A stretch of 64,000 bases of DNA, taken from NCBI RefSeq assembly GCF_016909575.1, contig NZ_JAFBGA010000001.1, forward strand, positions 682,001 to 746,000. The letters are read 5' to 3'. The stretch is from Streptomyces sp. HB132. Lineage in GTDB: Bacteria > Actinomycetota > Actinomycetes > Streptomycetales > Streptomycetaceae. The position numbers and the translations under genes were made by a program. Below the pieces are notes generated by a model that saw only the letters and a program-made list of their open reading frames with translations, was not told the origin of the DNA and did no database searches. This document shows, one piece after another, positions 35,537 through 43,885 of the stretch (position 1 is its first letter; the number at the start of each line of letters is the position of its first letter).

Positions 35537-36808
35537 ATGAAGTCGAGGACCGTGGACGCTGTGACCGCAGCGGCTGCGCTGGCCTGCGTACTGCTGTTGC
35601 CGGGGACGGCGGCGGCGCACCCGCGCGCCGACGCCGCTCCGGGCGGAGCCTCCGCGTACCGGCCCGCCGATGGGGCATTGCCCGTCACCGGCACGGCGTC
35701 GAGCGCGGACGGACCCCGGCTGGAACGGGCGAAGATCTACTCGGACACCATCAGCCCCGGCCAGAAGAAGTACTACCGGGTCCGGCTGGACGAGACGTCC
35801 AACGCGTTCGTCTCCACGGTGCTCGCCCCGCCTCCCGGTACGAGGAGCGGCATCCTCGACGGCATTCAGGTCGCGCTGACCTCGGCCGACGGCACGCCCT
35901 GCGGCTCCGGCCCGGCCGTCTATTTCGGGGGCGACACCACCCGCCCGATCGCGGACTACGCTTCTCGTCGCATCAGCGACGACAACACGGCCTGCCGGCA
36001 GGCCGGGGACTACCTCTACACCGTTGCCTGGTCGGGGCAGCAGACCAGCGGCGCCGCGAAGTGGCCCATCGAGCTGACCTACATGGCCGAACCCGGCCTC
36101 AAGCCCGGTGCCTCCGAGCCGCAGGCACCGAGTTCCTGGAGCTCGAAGGCGCCGTCGCCGGGCAGTGGCACGCCGCATAAGGTGCGCGGTGGCACCGGGT
36201 TCAACGACGCCGCGGCCGTTGACGACGGGGCCTGGCGGGATGACATCCGGCCCGGTGACAGCCGGTTCTACAAGGTGCCGGTCGCCTGGGGCCAACAGCT
36301 CTTCCTGCGGGCCCAGCTCGCCAACGCCACCTCGGACGACTCGTTCTTCGCCGTCAACGGTCTGCGTCTCGCGCTGTACAACACGGCTCGCGGCCGAGTC
36401 GCCGACAAGAGCGCCGGCTACACGGGTGCTCCCGCCGGAGTCGACCTCGGCACGGCCCCGGCCGCCTACGCGAACCGGTTCGTCGGCGAATCGGACGCGG
36501 AGTCGGCGATGCGGTTCCAGGGCTGGTACTACATCCAGGTCACCCTCGACCCCAAGGTGCCCAGCAGCGTCCCCCTGACGCTGGACGTCGGACTGGAGGG
36601 GAAGACGCAGCCAGGCCCCCCGTACGACGGCGACGCGGCAGCGGCGGGGTTCGGCCTGGGCGATACGGGCCCCGCCACTGGTGACGGGGGCACGATGCGG
36701 GCGGTCGGGATCGGCGGGATCGGCCTCGGGGCGGTGCTGGTCCTGGGCCTGGGTGCGTGGCGGCTGCTGGGAGGCCGCCGACACCGGGCCGACGGGCGGG
36801 CGGCTTAG
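35537..36808 (+). CDS. Membrane-anchored surface protein of the Tad cluster
   Basis: This 423-residue protein has a signal peptide (TVDAVTAAAALACVLLLPG, cleaved near AAAHP), a large extracellular region with two similar beta-rich halves (ERAKIYSDTISPGQKKYYRVRL and AWRDDIRPGDSRFYKVPVAWG), and a C-terminal transmembrane helix (GIGGIGLGAVLVLGLGAWRLL) followed by GRRHR. It is thus tethered to the cell membrane with the bulk outside. AGGAG precedes ATG 35537. No enzyme motif is visible. Homologues accompany actinobacterial Tad loci, suggesting a structural role. It overlaps the convergent DUF397-like gene by four bases. Confidence 0.75.
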   Translation: MKSRTVDAVTAAAALACVLLLPGTAAAHPRADAAPGGASAYRPADGALPVTGTASSADGPRLERAKIYSDTISPGQKKYYRVRLDETSNAFVSTVLAPPPGTRSGILDGIQVALTSADGTPCGSGPAVYFGGDTTRPIADYASRRISDDNTACRQAGDYLYTVAWSGQQTSGAAKWPIELTYMAEPGLKPGASEPQAPSSWSSKAPSPGSGTPHKVRGGTGFNDAAAVDDGAWRDDIRPGDSRFYKVPVAWGQQLFLRAQLANATSDDSFFAVNGLRLALYNTARGRVADKSAGYTGAPAGVDLGTAPAAYANRFVGESDAESAMRFQGWYYIQVTLDPKVPSSVPLTLDVGLEGKTQPGPPYDGDAAAAGFGLGDTGPATGDGGTMRAVGIGGIGLGAVLVLGLGAWRLLGGRRHRADGRAA

Positions 36809-36996
36809 AGCAGGTGGTCCGCTTTGCCCGCCTTGATGTCCCGGATCATCTGCTGGAGGGCCTCGCGGCTGTCGGTGAGGTAACGATCCTCCTGGCCGAG
36901 GACTGCGATGAACGCGTTGCCTTCGGTGTCCGTCCCCAGCCGGAAACAGTTGTTTCCCTCGCCGCAGTAGGGCTCTTCCCAATTGACTTCGAGCAT
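36805..36996 (-). CDS. Small DUF397-like protein
   Basis: This 63-residue acidic protein reads VNWEEPYCGEGNNCFRLG then YLTDSREALQQMIRDIKAG. It resembles the DUF397 family (W-x-K/E-S-x-Y-x-G-x-G-x-x-C, then DS), although divergent. GAGGAG precedes the ATG at 36996. It lies 11 bases after the XRE regulator gene in the same leftward unit. DUF397 proteins are small partners of DUF5753-XRE regulators in Streptomyces (as in the whiJ/abaA-type trios). Confidence 0.65.
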   Translation of the reverse strand: MLEVNWEEPYCGEGNNCFRLGTDTEGNAFIAVLGQEDRYLTDSREALQQMIRDIKAGKADHLL

Positions 36997-37007
36997 GACG
37001 AAACTCC

Positions 37008-37859
37008 TCAGAGTTGACGTGAGACGGCCTGGATGAAGTCTCGTGACTCGGCGGAGCCGAGGGCCGTTCGCTCCATCCAATCCAGGTGGGCTCGGTACTT
37101 GGTGAGCTGCGCTTCGGCGTGCATGAACTCCGGTCCGTGCGCGGAGTCCAGTTGAACCGTGTCCAGTTGTGGCACGGCGCCGTGCGCGTACAGGAGCGCA
37201 TGTCCCGCGCCGGGGAACGCGCCGCGGTCGACGGGGACGACGCGTAGCTCGATGTTCTGGCGTTCAGAGGCAATGCACAGGTAGGTGAGCTGTTCCCGTG
37301 TGACGTCTCTGCCACCGAACTGCATGCGGAGCGCGGCCTCGTGCACGAAGCCCACGTAGTCGACCGGCGCCGGGCGGTCCAGTACCTGCTGCCGCTCCAT
37401 GCGGTGGGCCACGCGCAGTTCCACCTCCAGCCGCGAGAGTGCCGGAAGTACGGCACCGAACACCGCCCGCGCGTATTCCTCGGTGTGGAGCAGGCCCGGC
37501 AGGTGGACGGTTTGTGCGGTACGGATTCGCGTGGAGTTCCACTCGAGCTCGGCGATGTCCAGCAGGCCCGAGGGCAGGGTGCCCCGGTGCTGTTCCCACC
37601 AGCCGCGCTCGCGATGCTCGGCCATGTCCACGAGCGCCTGCACATAGCGGACGTCAGAACACGAGTAATTACAGGCGAGTGTGCGCACGCGCTCTGCTGT
37701 CACCGGCCGGACGCCAGCCTCCATGTTGGAGATCTTCGTCCTGTCGACGCCCAGCAGCCCCGCTGCGTACGCGGTCGTGGCTCCGGCGGCCGTACGCATC
37801 TTCCGGAGCTCGGCGCCGAGACGCCGTTGGCGCTCGGTAGGTGTGGAACTGCTCGGCAT
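37008..37859 (-). CDS. XRE-family regulator with DUF5753 domain
   Basis: This 283-residue protein starts at ATG 37859 after AAGGGG. The N-terminal helix-turn-helix covers about residues 12-70 (GAELRKMRTAAGATTAYAAGLLGVDRTKISNMEAG as a pattern), and the DUF5753 ligand/partner domain follows (about 95-270, AQTVHLPGLLHTEEYARAVF, then LRVVPVDRGAFPGAGHALLY). It belongs to the WhiJ-like regulators. With the small DUF397-like protein and the divergent ATPase-like gene it forms the classic three-gene set. A perfect 16-bp palindrome upstream is a likely operator. Confidence 0.88.
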   Translation of the reverse strand: MPSSSTPTERQRRLGAELRKMRTAAGATTAYAAGLLGVDRTKISNMEAGVRPVTAERVRTLACNYSCSDVRYVQALVDMAEHRERGWWEQHRGTLPSGLLDIAELEWNSTRIRTAQTVHLPGLLHTEEYARAVFGAVLPALSRLEVELRVAHRMERQQVLDRPAPVDYVGFVHEAALRMQFGGRDVTREQLTYLCIASERQNIELRVVPVDRGAFPGAGHALLYAHGAVPQLDTVQLDSAHGPEFMHAEAQLTKYRAHLDWMERTALGSAESRDFIQAVSRQL

Positions 37860-37925
37860 GGGCCCCTTCTTCCGCCGACGGTAGGCACAGTCTGCCGCTG
37901 AGCGGGAGACGCGGTCCACTCGCAA

Positions 37926-37941
37926 GGAGGCAATTGCCTCC
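37926..37941. promoter_or_regulatory. 16-bp perfect palindrome in the XRE divergent region
   Basis: GGAGGCAATTGCCTCC is fully palindromic and starts 67 bases upstream of the XRE start codon, in the 278-base region between the divergent XRE and ATPase-like genes. It is a good candidate for the XRE regulator's own operator. Confidence 0.5.
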
Positions 37942-38137
37942 AATATGGAGACACGGGTGCCTTTCTCTGTCTACTTTGAGTACCGCACCGCACACGCTGC
38001 GTCCGGACCGAAGTGCATCACGCGGCCCTGCCCGCACCTCCTGCCCTGGGAGGGGCGGGTCCGCGTCAGGGAGACAGGCCACAGCTCGGCCGCAGCGACG
38101 GTGACCGTCAACTCAGCCCCCGTATCCGGGAGTCGTC

Positions 38138-38644
38138 ATGCACCCGTACTCGCCACCACCCCGACGCACCGCCCTCTGCCCCGCGAGGCCGTCCCTCCCC
38201 GCCTCCGGGTCCGCTCCGCAATCCCGCCCGAGACCGCGCCCTCACCCGGGGCTCGTCCTCAGCCTCACCCTTCCCGGCGACCCCCGCAGCGCGGTGGTGG
38301 GGCGGCACGCGGTCACGGCCGCGCTGTCCACGTACGGGCTGCGCTCCCACGGGTGGCCGGCCGCGCTCGCCGTCACCGAACTGATCGCCGTCAACGCGGC
38401 ACTCACGCCCGGCCGTGAGCTCTACCTCTCGCTGCGCCACCGGGACGGCGCCCTCCGCCTCGTCCTCTGGGACCAGCACCCCCGTCACGCCGACCCGGAC
38501 ACCCTCGCGCTCTGCGATGTCCGGCGCCGCCGCGCCCTCTGGCTGCTGGCGGCCGTCGTCGACGACTGGGGCGGCGACTGGGGCACCTGCGAGGCCCGGT
38601 CACCCCACCAGGGCACCAAGTCCTGGGCCGTCCTTCCGCAGTGA
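38138..38644 (+). CDS. ATP-binding (RsbW-type HATPase) regulatory protein, degenerate
   Basis: This 168-residue protein has a Pro/Arg-rich N-terminus (about 1-45) and an HATPase_c_2-like domain: SLTLPGDPRSAVVGRHAVTAALSTYGL, then AVTELIAVNAALTPG with the N-box position occupied but weakly conserved, and LVLWDQHPRHADPD where an anti-sigma-type kinase would have DxGxG. Loss of the glycine box suggests weak or no ATPase activity. Such proteins accompany XRE/DUF397 pairs in Streptomyces. GGGAG lies five bases before the ATG. Confidence 0.7.
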   Translation: MHPYSPPPRRTALCPARPSLPASGSAPQSRPRPRPHPGLVLSLTLPGDPRSAVVGRHAVTAALSTYGLRSHGWPAALAVTELIAVNAALTPGRELYLSLRHRDGALRLVLWDQHPRHADPDTLALCDVRRRRALWLLAAVVDDWGGDWGTCEARSPHQGTKSWAVLPQ

Positions 38645-38669
38645 GGGGCGCCGGGCGGTCGTTGGGACT

Positions 38670-39644
38670 CTACGGATGATTTCCCGACCTGTATGTCCGA
38701 CTTGGGCGTCCGTAACTTCCCAACGAGGAAGGGCTCGCACCTGCTAGCGCCGCGCGGATCTCGTCGAGCATGCGGTCGGGGGTCCGGAAGACCGTCGCGG
38801 CGGGGAAGCGGAGAACCCGCCGCACTCCGGGGCAGGCGCTCAGCACGTTGAAGCGGGCGAGGTCACGGCGGTGTGCCTCGCGGCTGCCGTGGTAGGCGTA
38901 ACCCTCGATCTCCACCACCACACCCTCCCGGAGGAAGAGGAAGTCGGGCCGGACCCGCCGGCCGTCCGGTGTCACCAGTTCCGCCTGGCTGAGCGGGTGC
39001 AAACCGGCGTCGTGCATCCGTAGCCGGGCGATCGTCTCGGCGGGCGAGCCGCTTTGCCGGTCGGTGAGTGCGAGCCACTGCTTCGCCCTCGGTGTGCCAT
39101 GGCGTCGGGTGGGGTGCGTCGCGCACGCGGCGGCCAACGTGTCGATGGTGATGACGCGCCTTCGGCGGACTCCGCCCACCACGCGCGTCCCCAGGGCGGA
39201 GTCGACGGCTACCAGCGCCTCGTCCCTCGTGCCGGTCAGGAGCAGGTCGTGCAAGGTGCGCAGTGGCGTGGTGACCAGCAGCCCGTCGCGGGTGCAGATC
39301 TCGTCCGGTGCGAGGGGCGTACGGTGCACCGTGAAGCCGTGGCGTCGGCCCTTGAGGCCCGAGGGCTCGGTGAACTCGATGGACTCCCGCAGCAGTTCGA
39401 TCCGGTGGAGTGTGGCTGCGGCGCGATGGCTGAGGATGAGGCCGGGGTGCAGTATCTGCACGACGCGGGCCCGCATCCACGGCGTCAGTTCGACACCCGG
39501 CGCGACCCAGGCCCCGCGCGTGACGCGCTGCCAGCGTTCTGCGTTCAGCCGTCGGCTCAACTGCCGCGCCGGCACACCGGCCGCCACGGCCTCCCGGGTG
39601 AGCAGAACGCCACCCCGGGCGAATTGGTGAGGTTTCCCCGTCAT
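38670..39644 (-). CDS. DUF559 endonuclease-like protein with AbiEi-type N-terminus
   Basis: This 324-residue protein has an N-terminal segment (TREAVAAGVPARQLSRRLNAERWQRVTRGAWV) resembling the winged-helix domain of AbiEi-type antitoxins. The C-terminal DUF559 domain (about 225-305) has a Vsr/PD-(D/E)xK-like core: RVRPDFLFLREGVVVEIEGYAYHG, in which Asp and Glu-x-Glu stand where catalytic acids are expected. Such proteins are common, often near mobile or defence genes, but function is unproven. The ATG at 39644 lacks a clear ribosome site. Confidence 0.7.
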   Translation of the reverse strand: MTGKPHQFARGGVLLTREAVAAGVPARQLSRRLNAERWQRVTRGAWVAPGVELTPWMRARVVQILHPGLILSHRAAATLHRIELLRESIEFTEPSGLKGRRHGFTVHRTPLAPDEICTRDGLLVTTPLRTLHDLLLTGTRDEALVAVDSALGTRVVGGVRRRRVITIDTLAAACATHPTRRHGTPRAKQWLALTDRQSGSPAETIARLRMHDAGLHPLSQAELVTPDGRRVRPDFLFLREGVVVEIEGYAYHGSREAHRRDLARFNVLSACPGVRRVLRFPAATVFRTPDRMLDEIRAALAGASPSSLGSYGRPSRTYRSGNHP

Positions 39645-39823
39645 GGGGAAGAGGATGCCGCGTGGAACGGACCGCTGCGCGGGCCTGTGGACAACCAGGG
39701 CCGCTGCGCGGCCGGGGAGCGTGCGTGTTCGTCGGGGCGGGTGCTTCGGGTCGAGGTGGCGCCGGGCTCCCCAACCCGCTTCACGTTCGAAGGGGGTGCA
39801 GGCCCCCCCCTGAAAGGCGCCGC

Positions 39824-40417
39824 TCACTTCACGGTGATGGACCCGACGAACGAATCGAGCTCCGCCGGACTCAGCTCACCCTTCACCGCGTTGATCCGAA
39901 TGGCGAACGGCACGCCCTTCGAGTCGACACCTGCCACGACGACCCCCGTCATGCGCGTCCCCTTCGCCGGGGTCGACTCCTCGCCCGACGAGGTGAACTC
40001 GTAGTCGATCCTGCGTGCTTCACTGGCGCTCTCCTCGCCCGCGAGGCGCACGTCCCGGGTGTCCGTGCGGGTTGCCCCCAGCCCGATCCCGGCGCCCGCC
40101 GCGGCGGCGGCCTCACCGGCGTCGCTCACCCCGGTGGCGAAGTCCAGCTGGACCGAGACCATGCCGGTGCGCAGCCCCTCCTCCTGCTTGAGCGCGACCG
40201 CCGCGTTGGCCTCGCTGCGCTCGGCGGCCGGCTGCGGGGCGTACCCCGCGGCCTCGGGGTAGCCGACCGACACGCTCTTCGTGTCGAGCGTGCCCCAGCC
40301 GTCCGGCACCGCCGCGGCCTCCGTCCCGCCGCAGCCGCTGACCAGCACCAGGCCGAGGGTGGCTACCACGGCCGCGCCGAGCGCCCTGAACTTCGTCGAC
40401 GTCGACGTCAACGTCAT
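39824..40417 (-). CDS. Lipoprotein paired with the pilin-like membrane protein
   Basis: This 197-residue lipoprotein has lipobox VSGC (Cys29). The mature part contains WGTLDTKSVSVGYP and VPFAIRINAVKGELSPAELDSFVGSITV, a beta-rich pattern seen in actinobacterial LpqN/LpqT-like small lipoproteins; that relation is only suggestive. AAGGGG lies just before the ATG. The start is 20 bases beyond the stop of the large upstream gene, so the two are one operon. The encoded lipoprotein may bind or stabilise the extracellular part of its partner. Confidence 0.7.
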   Translation of the reverse strand: MTLTSTSTKFRALGAAVVATLGLVLVSGCGGTEAAAVPDGWGTLDTKSVSVGYPEAAGYAPQPAAERSEANAAVALKQEEGLRTGMVSVQLDFATGVSDAGEAAAAAGAGIGLGATRTDTRDVRLAGEESASEARRIDYEFTSSGEESTPAKGTRMTGVVVAGVDSKGVPFAIRINAVKGELSPAELDSFVGSITVK

Positions 40418-40437
40418 CACCCCTTCGTCGTGCGCGT

Positions 40438-42420
40438 TCACTGCGCGCAGTAGCTGTACGGGAGGTACGTGCGCCTGTCGCCCTGCGGAGCACCGAGGAA
40501 CTCCGCGTCCGTCAGGGTCTCCTCCTTCTGATCGCCGGAGATCGAGAATCCGAGGCTCATGCCCAGCGAGACCTCGAATCCGAACTCCTGCGCGTCCGAC
40601 TCGCCGTGGTAGCGCATCGTGCTGGACAGACCGTCCTGGAACATCAACTGTGCGAAGGGGGCCGCCCCGTCGGGCCTCTTCTCCAGGGCGTGATCGCCGA
40701 ACATGTACTCGAACGGGGCGGTGTTGTTGCCGGAGCCGTCGAGCCACTCCTCGGCGACGGAGCGCTTCGCCTCGGTGGTCTCGTCGGTCTCCTTGCCGAA
40801 CACGACGGAGTTCGTGAGTACCTCGATGCCGGTGTCCCCGGAGGAGTCGGTGATGCCGCCCTTGCCGCCGCGCTTGTCCTTGCCGGTCCTGCCGTTGTCG
40901 CCGCCGACCTCGCCCTTGTCGGACGTCGATGTCTGGTCGACCGTCTGCGTCATGTCGATCCGCACGATCTTCCCGGTCTTCTGGTCGCGGGTGACGGTGA
41001 TGGCCCCGGTGCGGGTGTCCTTGGCACCGGCGGTGCCGCCCAGCGGGCCCGCGGTGCCGCTCACCTTGCCCTCGATCTCCAGCTTCGCGGTGTAGGTGTA
41101 CGACTCGTTGCCGTTGACGTCGTCCTTGGTGATCGTCACGTCCGGCGAGAACTTTGCCTTGCCGCCCAGCTTCGCGCCGAGCCTCGTGTCGTCACCGGCC
41201 CTGACGGAGAGGCCGCCGTCCGCGTACGCGTTGATGCCCAGGGTCGAGTAGGAGATCTTCTTGTCGCCGATCTTCTTCTCGATGTCCTCCGTCTTCTCCG
41301 CCCACTTCATGCCGGAGTACCAGCCGCCGCCGTAGCCGCCGCTGTGCTTCATCGAGGTCTCCCACATCTTCATCTCCTCGATGTCGTCCCGCATCCTCCG
41401 GGCGTCCGCCTCGCTCCTGAACACCCAGGTGTCACCGTTCGTGATCTTGATGCCGCCGCCGATGTCGATGTCCGCCTTGCCCAGGCTGCCGAGCTTGACG
41501 CCGGGGGTGCTGGCGTTGAGGCCGGCGGACGCCGCGTCGGTGAACGTCATGTAGACCAGCTTGTCGTCCTCGTCGACCCTTCCGTCCTCGTTCACATCAT
41601 GGTTGGCCCGGGCCACCTTCTGCTGGAAGCCGTACTCCTCGCCCCATTCGAACCAGCCGATCCTGACCTTGCCGCCCGCGGTGTCGGAGACGTTGGAGAT
41701 CTGGCAGAGCCTGGGTTCGTAGTCGGCGTCGGTCTTCGGCTTCGCCGTGCCGTCCCCGCCCGTCGTGCAGCCCACGCCGTCCCCGGTGAGCGTGCTGACG
41801 GCGCAGCGGATGCCTTCACCGATCCGGCCTCCGAGACCGGCCATGGCCAGCGCGCCGACCAGTGCGACGACCAGGACGACGACGCCGAGGTACTCGGTCG
41901 CAGTGGCGCCGCTGTCACGCCAGTCGTACGAGCGTCCGCCCGCCGACGCGTGCGACGGAGGTGCGGAGTGCGTGTCGCGGCCATCGAGGAGCCGGTCCAG
42001 GGACAGCCCCACGGCGGCGCCGGTGACCATCGCCACCACCGGCATCAGGAGCCCCTCGGTGTTCACCACGTCCCACGTCACGGCGTAGCCGAAGGCGAGT
42101 GCGGCGACGGGCACGACGAGGGCGCCGACGAGACGCAGGGCGCGTGAGCCCCGCTGCCGGCCGGGAAGGGCGCGGGCGGCAGCCAGGACCGCCAGGGCGG
42201 TCACGAGAACGTTGGGCAGGTGCAGGAAGGCCAGTCGCCAGCCGAACGAATCGAGCCGCTCGTCGGTGGCGAGCGTCCCGACGAGCGCCCGCGCCACCAG
42301 GAACCCGGTGGTGACGTGGACGAGGGCGCCGGCCGCCCAGCCGCGGCTCAGCGGGAAGAACCAGCCGCCACCCGGCGGTATGTGGCCCCCGCCCCGGTCT
42401 CCCCAGCCGCCACCGCTCAC
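40438..42420 (-). CDS. Large membrane protein with an internal Flp-type pilin segment
   Basis: This 660-residue protein starts at GTG 42420 (AGAGGG upstream). Residues 1-145 hold four hydrophobic segments. A cytoplasmic linker leads to DSG171-ATATEYLG, in which Glu176 is at +5 and Tyr at +6 of a putative prepilin-peptidase site, followed by a 20-residue helix (VVVLVVALVGALAMAGLGG). This is the Flp signature, placed in the middle of the protein. The remaining 460 residues are extracellular, Gly/Lys/Asp-rich and repetitive, with an EF-hand/dockerin-like calcium loop at 275-286 (DVNEDGRVDEDD). Cleavage would free a very large pilin-like subunit. No known family is recognised beyond the pilin-like segment. 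Confidence 0.75.
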   Translation of the reverse strand: MSGGGWGDRGGGHIPPGGGWFFPLSRGWAAGALVHVTTGFLVARALVGTLATDERLDSFGWRLAFLHLPNVLVTALAVLAAARALPGRQRGSRALRLVGALVVPVAALAFGYAVTWDVVNTEGLLMPVVAMVTGAAVGLSLDRLLDGRDTHSAPPSHASAGGRSYDWRDSGATATEYLGVVVLVVALVGALAMAGLGGRIGEGIRCAVSTLTGDGVGCTTGGDGTAKPKTDADYEPRLCQISNVSDTAGGKVRIGWFEWGEEYGFQQKVARANHDVNEDGRVDEDDKLVYMTFTDAASAGLNASTPGVKLGSLGKADIDIGGGIKITNGDTWVFRSEADARRMRDDIEEMKMWETSMKHSGGYGGGWYSGMKWAEKTEDIEKKIGDKKISYSTLGINAYADGGLSVRAGDDTRLGAKLGGKAKFSPDVTITKDDVNGNESYTYTAKLEIEGKVSGTAGPLGGTAGAKDTRTGAITVTRDQKTGKIVRIDMTQTVDQTSTSDKGEVGGDNGRTGKDKRGGKGGITDSSGDTGIEVLTNSVVFGKETDETTEAKRSVAEEWLDGSGNNTAPFEYMFGDHALEKRPDGAAPFAQLMFQDGLSSTMRYHGESDAQEFGFEVSLGMSLGFSISGDQKEETLTDAEFLGAPQGDRRTYLPYSYCAQ

Positions 42421-42489
42421 GGTCCACCCTCTCGCCGACACCCGCCCCGCTGCTCCCGGGCGAATGTATTGCCGGGAATCCAGCCCGAC

Positions 42490-42507
42490 CTGGGCCCCCG
42501 GCCCCAA
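42490..42507 (-). promoter_or_regulatory. Palindrome upstream of the pilin-like membrane protein (site B)
   Basis: On the minus strand the site reads TTGGGGCC-GG-GGGCCCAG, 14 of 16 arm positions of TTGGGCCC-N2-GGGCCCAA, about 70 bases before the GTG start. A further half-site, TTTGGGTCC, lies a few bases upstream. The 338-base region 42421-42758 between the divergent genes shows no coding sequence. Confidence 0.5.
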
Positions 42508-42758
42508 ATGCGGACCCAAATGTGTCCGCCGCGGTCCCGGTCGGAGAAGTGGGCGCGCACGGGCGGTCGGCGGACAGCTCACCGGCTTCGTCCGGACGTC
42601 GCGCCGTCGTCGTAAAATGCCGTACCGGCACGGCTGTCGGACTGCATCGGACCGTAAGGACGGTGTGCGGTGGGTGCGTTCGGCAGGCGCCTCCGGGTGG
42701 CCGGCTCGTCCCTGCGGCGGAGTGGGCCCGTGGTGCCGAGGACGGGCCGGGGACGCCG

Positions 42759-43238
42759 ATGACCTCCTACACCTTCCTGACCGTGCACCGGACCTCACCG
42801 GACGCCATGGCTGCCGCCCTGGCGGACGTGGTGGGCGTGACAGCGGCCGAAGTGGACGTGGCAGAAGACTCCGACGGCCACCGTGACTGGACGGCCGCGG
42901 TGCTGTGCCACTTCACGGACCTGGACGGCGACCTCGCGCTCGCCTGGGACGTACACGTGTCGGCGGGCGTGGAGCCCGCGCCGCCCGCCGAGGCCGAGGC
43001 GGCGCGCCGGCTCGCAGCCCGGCTCGGCACGACCGTGCTCCATCCGGCGGCCGGGGTGCGCCCCTCGGCCTACTGGGCGGCCACGCCCGACGGCACCAGC
43101 ACGCGGGCGCGGGTCCTGGACGGGGACACGGACGGGAACACCCGGCCGGTCCTGATCGTGCACGCGGTCGAGAAGCCGGTCGGCCCACTCCCCGGGGCGC
43201 GGGTGGAACGCATCCGTGAGGCCGGCCAGGACGGTTGA
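42759..43238 (+). CDS. Hypothetical protein
   Basis: This 159-residue acidic, soluble protein starts at ATG 42759 (GGGGA upstream). It has no signal peptide. The pattern TVHRTSPDAMAAALADVVGVTAAEVDV, then DLALAWDVHVSAG, then VLHPAAGVRPSAYWAATPDG suggests an alpha/beta fold, but I do not recognise a family. It is divergent from the pilin-like membrane protein and upstream of another unknown gene. Confidence 0.6.
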   Translation: MTSYTFLTVHRTSPDAMAAALADVVGVTAAEVDVAEDSDGHRDWTAAVLCHFTDLDGDLALAWDVHVSAGVEPAPPAEAEAARRLAARLGTTVLHPAAGVRPSAYWAATPDGTSTRARVLDGDTDGNTRPVLIVHAVEKPVGPLPGARVERIREAGQDG

Positions 43239-43247
43239 GGCCCCGGG

Positions 43248-43265
43248 TTGGGCCCCTGGGCCCAA
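43248..43265. promoter_or_regulatory. Perfect 18-bp palindrome (site C)
   Basis: TTGGGCCC-CT-GGGCCCAA is a perfect 8-2-8 inverted repeat, 109 bases upstream of the unknown gene starting at 43375. It is the best copy of the motif shared by the pilus-related promoters. Confidence 0.6.
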
Positions 43266-43374
43266 GACGGGCGTCCGCCGCGGCGATTAGCGTCTGCGCC
43301 GCAGGTGATCGATGCCCGTCCCGGCGTGCCCCCCCACGGCGCCGGGCCGGGCCGCAATCGGAAGGTGACGGCGC

Positions 43375-43818
43375 GTGCCCACGGCTGAGCAGCTGGCCCT
43401 GAACGACGAGGAGTCCCGTCTCCTCCAGCTAGGACTGATGGAATGGTGCGGTCCGGCCCGCTGCACCGAGGAGTTCGCCGTGGCCATGGGCTTCGACGGT
43501 GTTCAGGACCTGAGCGACCGCGGCATGTCGATCCGCAGCGCGCTGGCGGGTGAGGAAGCGCTGGACCCGATGGACTGGGCGCGGGCCCTGCTGGCGACCG
43601 AGCTGGCCTTCGCCAGTGACGTGGTCGGCTCGGGCTACGAGTGGTCCACCACGACCGGCTGGCCCGACGACACCACGGTGCGCGTCCTGCGTTCCGTGCA
43701 GCTGAAGCTGATCCGCACGGTCGCCCCGCTGATAGGCCGGGGACTCGGCACCCGGCAGGTCCGTCACGCGGAGGTCCTGCGGGCCGGAGGAGGCCCACCG
43801 CCGAGCCCGGCGTGGTGA
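43375..43818 (+). CDS. Hypothetical protein downstream of palindrome site C
   Basis: This 147-residue protein starts at GTG 43375 after AAGGTGACGG. It is mostly helical with no signal peptide: EESRLLQLGLMEWCGPARCTEEFAVAMGF, then DWARALLATELAFASDVVGSGYEW, then LRSVQLKLIRTVAPLIGRGLG. Cysteines at CGPARC could form a pair. No family was recognised. Because the perfect palindrome lies in its promoter region, it may belong to the pilus regulon. Confidence 0.6.
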   Translation: MPTAEQLALNDEESRLLQLGLMEWCGPARCTEEFAVAMGFDGVQDLSDRGMSIRSALAGEEALDPMDWARALLATELAFASDVVGSGYEWSTTTGWPDDTTVRVLRSVQLKLIRTVAPLIGRGLGTRQVRHAEVLRAGGGPPPSPAW

Positions 43819-43885
43819 GCAGGTCCCCGCGCTCCTGACGGCCCGGGTCGGTGGCCTCCGCGGCAGCGGGCCCATAATCTGCCGC

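Noticed and set aside
34718..37645. A 975-codon leftward frame across the OmpA-like and surface-protein genes
   Set aside because: It runs through several well-supported genes on the other strand and through the real leftward XRE gene in another frame.
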